Positions 5,847 to 9,707 of a DNA stretch of 9,707 nucleotides are shown piece by piece; the first letter of the stretch is position 1, and every line of letters starts with the position of its first letter. Under the pieces are notes generated by a model, which worked only from the letters and a program-made list of their open reading frames with translations, searched no databases and was not told the origin of the DNA. This stretch comes from Candidatus Dormiibacterota bacterium (GTDB taxonomy: Bacteria; Chloroflexota; Dormibacteria; Dormibacterales; Dormibacteraceae), in contig CATPBF010000078.1 of NCBI GenBank assembly GCA_955652585.1, forward strand, positions 1 through 9,707, written 5' to 3'. The position numbers were made by a program, and so were the translations under genes.

Positions 5847-6210
5847 TGGTCAGATCCGCGTACTCCTCTTCGTTGATGAGGTCTTCAAGCTCGCGTGGAT
5901 CTTCCATGCGTACGCGCAGCAGCCACCCCGAGCCATACGGCTCCGTATTGACGACGTCAGGGTTCTCGAGCGCCTCGGCGTTGACTTCGAGGACCTCGCC
6001 GCTGATGGGCGCCTCGATCGGCGAGGACGCTTCCTCGGATTCCACGTGCCCCATGCGCCGCTTGGCGTGCAGCAGGTCCCCGAGGTCGGGGAGCGCGAGG
6101 GATGTGATCTCGCCCATCTGGTCCTGGAGGTACTCGCTGAGGCCGATGATGGCATCGCTTCCCTCGACCCTCACCCACACGTGCCCCGCGCTGAACCGAA
6201 GTTGGGACAT
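5836..6210 (-). CDS. gcvH: GcvH-like lipoyl-domain protein lacking the lipoyl lysine
   Basis: 124 residues from ATG 6210, the normal size for the glycine-cleavage H protein, which carries aminomethyl groups on a lipoyl-lysine. The fold matches throughout: HVWVRVEG (10-17), IGLSEYLQDQMGEI (22-35), LPDLGD (40-45), APISGEVLEVN (67-77), LENPDVVN (81-88), PYGSGWLLRV (91-100), and an acidic C-terminus ending EEEYADL. The lipoylation motif is normally ESVKAASD. Here it reads ESEEASSP (57-64), so the modified lysine is replaced by Glu60. The codons are plain in the sequence (GAA TCC GAG GAA GCG). Such a protein cannot carry lipoate at the usual site, so it is either a GcvH paralogue with another role or a decayed copy. 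No gcvT or gcvP is adjacent. No ribosome site is seen; extension to 6252 is possible but not family-like. The symbol is by homology only. Confidence 0.9.
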   Translation of the reverse strand: MSQLRFSAGHVWVRVEGSDAIIGLSEYLQDQMGEITSLALPDLGDLLHAKRRMGHVESEEASSPIEAPISGEVLEVNAEALENPDVVNTEPYGSGWLLRVRMEDPRELEDLINEEEYADLTTEV

Positions 6211-6283
6211 GGCTAAATGATGAACCCCATCGGCGCCGCTGCAAAGACGCAAGTCGGCCTCTTAGCGCATCGTTAAACAAGAC
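6211..6283. other. Short divergent intergenic region
   Basis: 73 bases separate the gcvH-like start (minus strand) from the candidate small plus-strand gene. It is less GC-rich than its surroundings toward the right end. I see no promoter closer than a poor match (TTTGCA, 17 bp, CATCAT toward gcvH), which would start transcription almost at the ATG. Nothing firm can be assigned. Confidence 0.3.
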
Positions 6284-6379
6284 GTGAAGTGGGTGATGTT
6301 GATCCTGGTTCTGGCCTTGTTGGTTTTCGTGGCCAATCTGCTCTGGGTGAGCTTCTTTGGAGGGCGGTCTCTGTTCTAA
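6284..6379 (+). CDS. Possible 31-residue single-span membrane protein
   Basis: The only plus-strand gene candidate. It runs from GTG 6284 (or ATG 6296) to TAA 6377-6379. Residues 3-24 are almost wholly hydrophobic (KWVMLILVLALLVFVANLLW), followed by VSFFGGRSLF. The pattern of one membrane span, then Asn, then a short beta-like stretch faintly recalls the start of LapA/DUF1049 proteins, but it is far shorter. It fits the gap exactly: divergent from the gcvH-like gene and ending five bases before the convergent ychF-like stop. There is no convincing Shine-Dalgarno, and short hydrophobic frames occur by chance, so this is tentative. Confidence 0.4.
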   Translation: MKWVMLILVLALLVFVANLLWVSFFGGRSLF

Positions 6380-6384
6380 CGTCT

Positions 6385-7398
6385 CTAACGGCCGACGCGG
6401 AAGAACACGACGTCGCCGTCCTTGACCCTGTACTCGCGTCCTTCGATACGCAGCTTGCCGGCCGCCCGCAGAGCCTCCATCGATCCGGCTGCGACGAGCT
6501 CGTCGACCGAGGTCACCTCGGCCCTGATGAAGTGCTTCTCGAAATCGGTGTGGATCTTGCCGGCGGCGACCGGAGCCGGTGCGTCGCGTTCGCACGGCCA
6601 TGCGCGCACCTCAGGCTCACCCGCAGTGAAATAGGTGATGAGTCCACCCGCCTCCCAGACGGCGCGCGCGATGCGGCCGAGACCCGACTCGTCGATGCCA
6701 TAGCTCGCGCGCATCTCGGCCTGTTCGCTGTCCTCGAGCTCACCAAGCTCCGCCTCCAGGCGCGCTGACAGAACGATCGCGGGCGCATTTTCTGCAGCTG
6801 CCAGTCGGCTCACCTTGGGAGCAGGTTCGCCTCCGGCCGGGAGCAGCTCGTCGGCGGCGTTGGCGACGTAGACGGAGGGCTTGAGCGTGACCGGAAACAC
6901 TCCGTTCAGGAGCTCCCGCTGCTCGCGCTCGAGGGGCAGCGTGCGGAGCGACTGGCCGGCATCGAGGTGTGTCTTGGCGAGCTGCAGGACCTCGTTTTCG
7001 GCGACTGCGTCCTTCTTTCCGGCCCGGACCTCTTTGGCCACGAGCTCCAGTCGCCTCTCCACCGAAGCGAGGTCGGCCAGGACGAGGTCGAGCGCAAACT
7101 CTTCGAGCTCGGCGGCCGGCTGTGGGTCCGGACCGAAGCACCGGGCGACCTTGACCAGCACGTCCGCCTGCCGCGCAAACGCAACGCGCTGGGCCCGGCT
7201 TCCCGGCGGCGTGTCTTCGACACGGACCTGGGCGGGGGTTACCTTCAGCGGCTTGACTGCCTCGGCGAGCCGCTGCAGCCGCTGGTCGGGAACGTCCACC
7301 ATCCCGACCCCATCGGCGCCGCGCCCCGCCGTGAGCGCTTTGAACAGCGTCGTCTTGCCCGACCCGGCCGGGCCGACTATCGCAACGTTGACCGGCAA
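6385..7398 (-). CDS. ychF: Divergent YchF-type ATPase with TGS (DUF933) domain
   Basis: 337 residues (usual YchF about 363), from TTG 7398. YchF/OLA1 are ribosome-associated P-loop ATPases linked to stress responses. The C-terminal half is typical: ESGLGRIARAVWEAGGLITYFTAGEPEVRAW (237-267) and the TGS domain with AAGKIHTDFEKHFIRAEV (278-295), ending in DGDVVFFRVGR. The helical insert (LVLADLASVERRLE) and the adenine-specificity region VANAADE (178-184) also match. The N-terminal G domain is altered. The P-loop is GPAGSGKT (9-16) instead of the family's GLPNVGKS. The switch I segment is deleted. The DIAGLVKGAS switch II motif is replaced by EDTPPGSR (61-68), with about ten residues missing after it. 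Nucleotide binding is plausible, but normal hydrolysis control is doubtful. No good ribosome site is visible before the TTG. Confidence 0.88.
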   Translation of the reverse strand: MPVNVAIVGPAGSGKTTLFKALTAGRGADGVGMVDVPDQRLQRLAEAVKPLKVTPAQVRVEDTPPGSRAQRVAFARQADVLVKVARCFGPDPQPAAELEEFALDLVLADLASVERRLELVAKEVRAGKKDAVAENEVLQLAKTHLDAGQSLRTLPLEREQRELLNGVFPVTLKPSVYVANAADELLPAGGEPAPKVSRLAAAENAPAIVLSARLEAELGELEDSEQAEMRASYGIDESGLGRIARAVWEAGGLITYFTAGEPEVRAWPCERDAPAPVAAGKIHTDFEKHFIRAEVTSVDELVAAGSMEALRAAGKLRIEGREYRVKDGDVVFFRVGR

Positions 7399-7524
7399 CT
7401 AGAGGTGTGCCTGGGAGGGGCGGCCGAGACATTCGGTGCTCCAGGTGGCCCAGATGCTAGGCGCAGCCGAGCACCGGAGCGCGCGCATCGCGTAGATGCG
7501 TAAGCGAGGAGCGGATACCTCTGG

Positions 7525-7570
7525 GGCCCCCATGCCGAAGGCATGGGAGGCAGTGGGCCGCATGGGGGCC
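7525..7570. repeat. Competing inverted repeats downstream of lysC
   Basis: 7525-7535 (GGCCCCCATGC) is perfectly complementary to 7560-7570 (11 bp). The same arm can instead pair with its near neighbour: 7527-7536 with 7540-7549 makes a 10-bp stem (one G-U pair in the minus-strand RNA) with a three-base loop. The two structures are mutually exclusive. Confidence 0.75.
7527..7549 (-). terminator. GC-rich hairpin after lysC, candidate terminator without U-tract
   Basis: A 10-bp GC-rich stem with a UUC loop begins 53 bases beyond the lysC stop. It is followed by CCCCAGAGG rather than a run of U, so classical intrinsic termination is not supported. U-less hairpins are thought to act in some high-GC bacteria. 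It may equally be one state of the switch-like pair described for 7525-7570. Confidence 0.3.
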
Positions 7571-7602
7571 GAAGATCCGGTCACCATCTCCCGGCGCACC
7601 TC

Positions 7603-8814
7603 TTAGTCCCGATCCAGCTCGAACGTTTTGTGCAGGACGCGCACTCCCTTGTCGACCTGGTCGCGGGCGACGAGGCAGGTGATGCGGATCTCCGACGTGC
7701 TGATCATCTCGATGTTGATGCCGGCGTCGGCCAGAGCTCGAAACATGCGACCGGCGATACCCGGCATCCCAAGCATGCCCGTGCCGACGATCGAGAGCTT
7801 GGCGATGCCGCCTGCTGACGCCACCCTGGTCGCGCCGACCGTCTTCGCCGCCGCCTTGACCAGCTTTTCAGCCGCTTTCAAATCGGACTCCGCCACCGAA
7901 AAAGTGAGGTCGGTCCGGCCCGAGCGGCCAATGTTCTGGACGATGACGTCGACCGATATCCCGGCTTTGCCCAGGGGTTCGAAGATGGCGGCGGCCACGC
8001 CAGGACGATCGGCGACGCCGACCACCGTGATCTTGGCGACGTTTGTTTCCTGCGCGATCCCGCGCACACGCTGTCTGTCTTCCATCGGAACTTTGGCCAC
8101 GATCATCGTACCGACGCCGTCGTGGAAGCTCGACCGCACATGGATCGGCACGCCGTAGAGCTCGCCGATCTCGACGGCGCGCGGATGCATCACTCGCGCT
8201 CCGACCGCGGCCAGCTCGAGCATCTCGTCGTATCGGATGTGGGTCAGCTTGCGTGCCGACTTCACGATCCTGGGGTCGGCGGTGAAGATGCCGTCGACGT
8301 CGGTGAAAATCTCGCAGACGTCGGCCTTCAGCGCGGCCGCGAGCGCGACCGCCGTGGTATCGGACCCGCCTCGACCGAGGGTCGTTACCTCAAGGTCTTC
8401 GGTGACTCCCTGGAAGCCGGCGACCACCGCGACCTTGCCTTCGCGCAGCAGCTCGAGAATGCGGTCGGGTTTGATGGCGTGAATGCGAGCGCGCGAGTGG
8501 TGCGCGCTGGTTTGCACGCCGGCCTGCAAACCCGAGAGCGAGACCGCCGGCACGCCCATGCCCTGCAAGCACATCGCAACGAGCGGCGCCGTGATCGTCT
8601 CGCCGTTGGCGACCAGCATGTCGAGCTCACGCGCCGGCGGCTCGGGGTTGACGCTGCGCGCGAGCGCGATCAGGCGGTCGGTGGTGTTTCCCATCGCCGA
8701 GACGACGGCGACCACCTGCTCTCCGCTCTTGACCGTCTTCGCTATGCGCCGGCTGACGCGCCGGATGCGAGCGGCGGTCCCCACCGAGGTACCGCCGTAC
8801 TTCTGAACGATCAC
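7603..8814 (-). CDS. lysC: Aspartokinase
   Basis: Phosphorylates aspartate, the first step to lysine, threonine and methionine. It has 403 residues, the normal length for the alpha-type monofunctional enzyme. Motifs: VQKYGGTSVG (3-12), VVSAMGNTTDRLI (37-49), TTLGRGGSDTTAVALA (144-159), FTDVDGIFTADPR (170-182), and ARVMHPRAVE (206-215). Two C-terminal ACT domains (about 262-325 and 338-400) provide feedback control, probably by lysine and/or threonine; LSIVGTGML (340-348) begins the second. An internal ATG at residue 244 (MEDRQRVRG) stands just before the ACT pair, where some bacteria make a separate beta subunit. That is possible but unproven here. The start is GTG 8814, overlapping the thrB stop as GTGA, with AGGA four bases upstream. 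No frameshift or missing motif. Confidence 0.97.
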   Translation of the reverse strand: MIVQKYGGTSVGTAARIRRVSRRIAKTVKSGEQVVAVVSAMGNTTDRLIALARSVNPEPPARELDMLVANGETITAPLVAMCLQGMGVPAVSLSGLQAGVQTSAHHSRARIHAIKPDRILELLREGKVAVVAGFQGVTEDLEVTTLGRGGSDTTAVALAAALKADVCEIFTDVDGIFTADPRIVKSARKLTHIRYDEMLELAAVGARVMHPRAVEIGELYGVPIHVRSSFHDGVGTMIVAKVPMEDRQRVRGIAQETNVAKITVVGVADRPGVAAAIFEPLGKAGISVDVIVQNIGRSGRTDLTFSVAESDLKAAEKLVKAAAKTVGATRVASAGGIAKLSIVGTGMLGMPGIAGRMFRALADAGINIEMISTSEIRITCLVARDQVDKGVRVLHKTFELDRD

Positions 8815-9623
8815 AGAGTCCTGAACATCCCCTTGTCAGTGACGCGGGTGACGAGTGGCCGGCCGTGATGAGGCGCTGCGGCGGCCATGGCCTTGGCTAC
8901 GCGCGCGGCCTGGGAGGTCGCACAGAAAGCGAAGACGCTGGGGCCGGCACCGCAGATGGCCGAGCCATACGCGCCCGCCCTGTCCGCCGCGTCCATGACG
9001 TCCTGGGTCCACGGATAGAGGTGAAGGCGGTGCGGCTGGTGAATGCGATCGCGAAGCGCATGCTCCAGCAGCGTCGGCCGCTTGGCGGTGATCGCCCGCA
9101 CGAGCAGGGCGGTACGTGCCGCTGTGTACACGGCCGAATCCATCGGCACCGAGTCGGGCAGCACGGCGCGAGCCTTCTCGGTCGGCACCGGTGCGCGAGC
9201 CACGAACACAGCGAGCCCCCAGCCTGGATTGGGCAGCCGCTCGTCGAACTGCTCGGTAACGATCCGAATGCCGCCGGCCGCGGAGGCGGCGACGTTGTCG
9301 AGATGGCCCTCATCGGCACCGGCGTCGATGACGTGGCTCTTCACATCCCACGGGCTGCTGAGCGCGGATGCAGCGAGCCGGGCGGCGGCGCTGCTGCCCA
9401 ATCCGACCCCGAGCGGTATCTCGCTGCGGACGCGCCCTTTCATGCTGATGCGGCTGAACGGGTTGTCATGCGCGGCGAGGTACTCGGCGCCCTCGCCTTC
9501 GAAGTCCCACGAGGGATGATCCGCGGCCTCCGCCTCGACCTCCAGCCAGAGGTCGATGGCCATGGCCATGCAGTCGAAGCCGGGGCCGATGTTGGCGATC
9601 GAGCCGGGAACGCGGACGCGCAC
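8811..9623 (-). CDS. thrB: Homoserine kinase
   Basis: GHMP-family kinase that makes O-phospho-homoserine, the substrate of threonine synthase. It has 270 residues, somewhat shorter than the usual 290-310. Motif 1 is VRVPGSIANIGPGFDCMAMA (2-21). The ATP-loop motif 2 is IPLGVGLGSSAAARLAA (69-85). EGHLDNVAASAAGG (105-118) is a family site. Motif 3 is AYGSAICGAGPSVFAF (218-233). The start is GTG 9623, directly after an in-frame TAG, which fits the family N-terminus well; CGAGGG lies about nine bases upstream. The end overlaps lysC (GTGA), which places entry and branch enzymes of the aspartate pathway under coupled translation. Confidence 0.96.
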   Translation of the reverse strand: MRVRVPGSIANIGPGFDCMAMAIDLWLEVEAEAADHPSWDFEGEGAEYLAAHDNPFSRISMKGRVRSEIPLGVGLGSSAAARLAASALSSPWDVKSHVIDAGADEGHLDNVAASAAGGIRIVTEQFDERLPNPGWGLAVFVARAPVPTEKARAVLPDSVPMDSAVYTAARTALLVRAITAKRPTLLEHALRDRIHQPHRLHLYPWTQDVMDAADRAGAYGSAICGAGPSVFAFCATSQAARVAKAMAAAAPHHGRPLVTRVTDKGMFRTL

Positions 9624-9683
9624 CTACGCAGGCCCTCGCCCGGCGTCGCGCAATTTCACGCGCAGGTCCGGTGACTCGATCAC
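9624..9683 (-). other. Possible 19-codon leader ORF before thrB
   Basis: GTG 9683 overlaps the stop of the preceding gene (GTGA) and opens a 19-residue frame (MIESPDLRVKLRDAGRGPA) whose TAG abuts, in frame, the thrB GTG. It contains no run of threonine or isoleucine codons, so it is not a classical attenuation peptide. It may pass ribosomes from the upstream gene to thrB, or be meaningless spacer. Confidence 0.25.
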
Positions 9684-9707
9684 AGCTTCAAAACCTTAGC
9701 GAGTGTA
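9680..9707 (-). CDS. C-terminal end of an unidentified gene (possibly threonine synthase)
   Basis: Only the last eight codons are inside the window (TLAKVLKL, stop TGA at 9682-9680). It lies 56 bases upstream of thrB on the same strand. By context, threonine synthase or homoserine dehydrogenase would be expected here, but eight residues cannot decide it. Confidence 0.35.

Larger units (their letters stand above)
7399..7602 (-). other. Structured non-coding region between lysC and the ychF-like gene
   Basis: 204 bases with no credible gene. Read on the minus strand, it begins just after the lysC stop with two hairpins that compete for one arm (7525-7570). Further on are a 6-bp hairpin (7484-7489 with 7495-7500) and an 8-bp inverted repeat, CGGTGCTC with GAGCACCG (7434-7441 with 7469-7476). 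No promoter of quality and no tRNA-like T-arm is seen. It could hold lysC 3'-end signals, a leader of the ychF-like gene, or a small RNA. Confidence 0.45.

Noticed and set aside
7399..7599. 66-codon minus-strand frame between lysC and the ychF-like gene
   Set aside because: GTG start, erratic composition, no family resemblance, and it consists of the hairpin-forming non-coding sequence.

Overview
This is a GC-rich bacterial chromosomal segment. Genes are packed tightly and almost all lie on the minus strand, with many start/stop overlaps (GTGA or TGATG) and few recognisable Shine-Dalgarno sites. I see no mobile element, CRISPR array, rRNA or tRNA. The gene mix (SelA/SelB, an ArsA/Get3-type ATPase fused to an HSP20-like domain, DUF1003 membrane proteins, a divergent YchF) and the codon use suggest an uncultured soil-type lineage near Chloroflexota or 'Ca. 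Dormibacterota'. That placement is my inference and rests on no search.

Read in the direction of transcription (right to left), the window has three blocks. (1) 9707-7603, aspartate-family amino-acid synthesis: the last codons of an unidentified gene (possibly threonine synthase), homoserine kinase thrB, and aspartokinase lysC, joined by a GTGA overlap. A 204-nt non-coding stretch follows, with hairpins that compete for the same sequence. (2) 7398-5836: a YchF-type ATPase that keeps its P-loop and C-terminal TGS/DUF933 domain but has lost the usual switch regions, then a GcvH-like protein whose lipoyl-lysine position is glutamate. A possible 31-residue membrane protein sits on the plus strand between them. 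(3) 5810-1: a near-consensus sigma-70 promoter and a long structured leader, then a run of eight genes: a single-span (tail-anchored-like) protein, two tandem DUF1003 proteins, a Get3-like ATPase with HSP20 domain, a small helical protein, an M50 (site-2-protease-type) membrane metalloprotease, selA and selB. selB runs off the left edge and carries a one-base frameshift near 387.

Block 3 is the most interesting part. It puts an ATPase of the tail-anchored-protein-targeting family beside a tail-anchored-like protein, several membrane proteins and an intramembrane protease, all upstream of the selenocysteine insertion genes. A membrane-protein handling module is a reasonable hypothesis but is inferred from context only. 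The second notable point is the pair of degenerate housekeeping proteins (YchF without switches, GcvH without its lipoyl lysine). No stretch over 300 bases lacks a gene; the three non-coding gaps (5620-5835, 6211-6384 and 7399-7602) are described as features.
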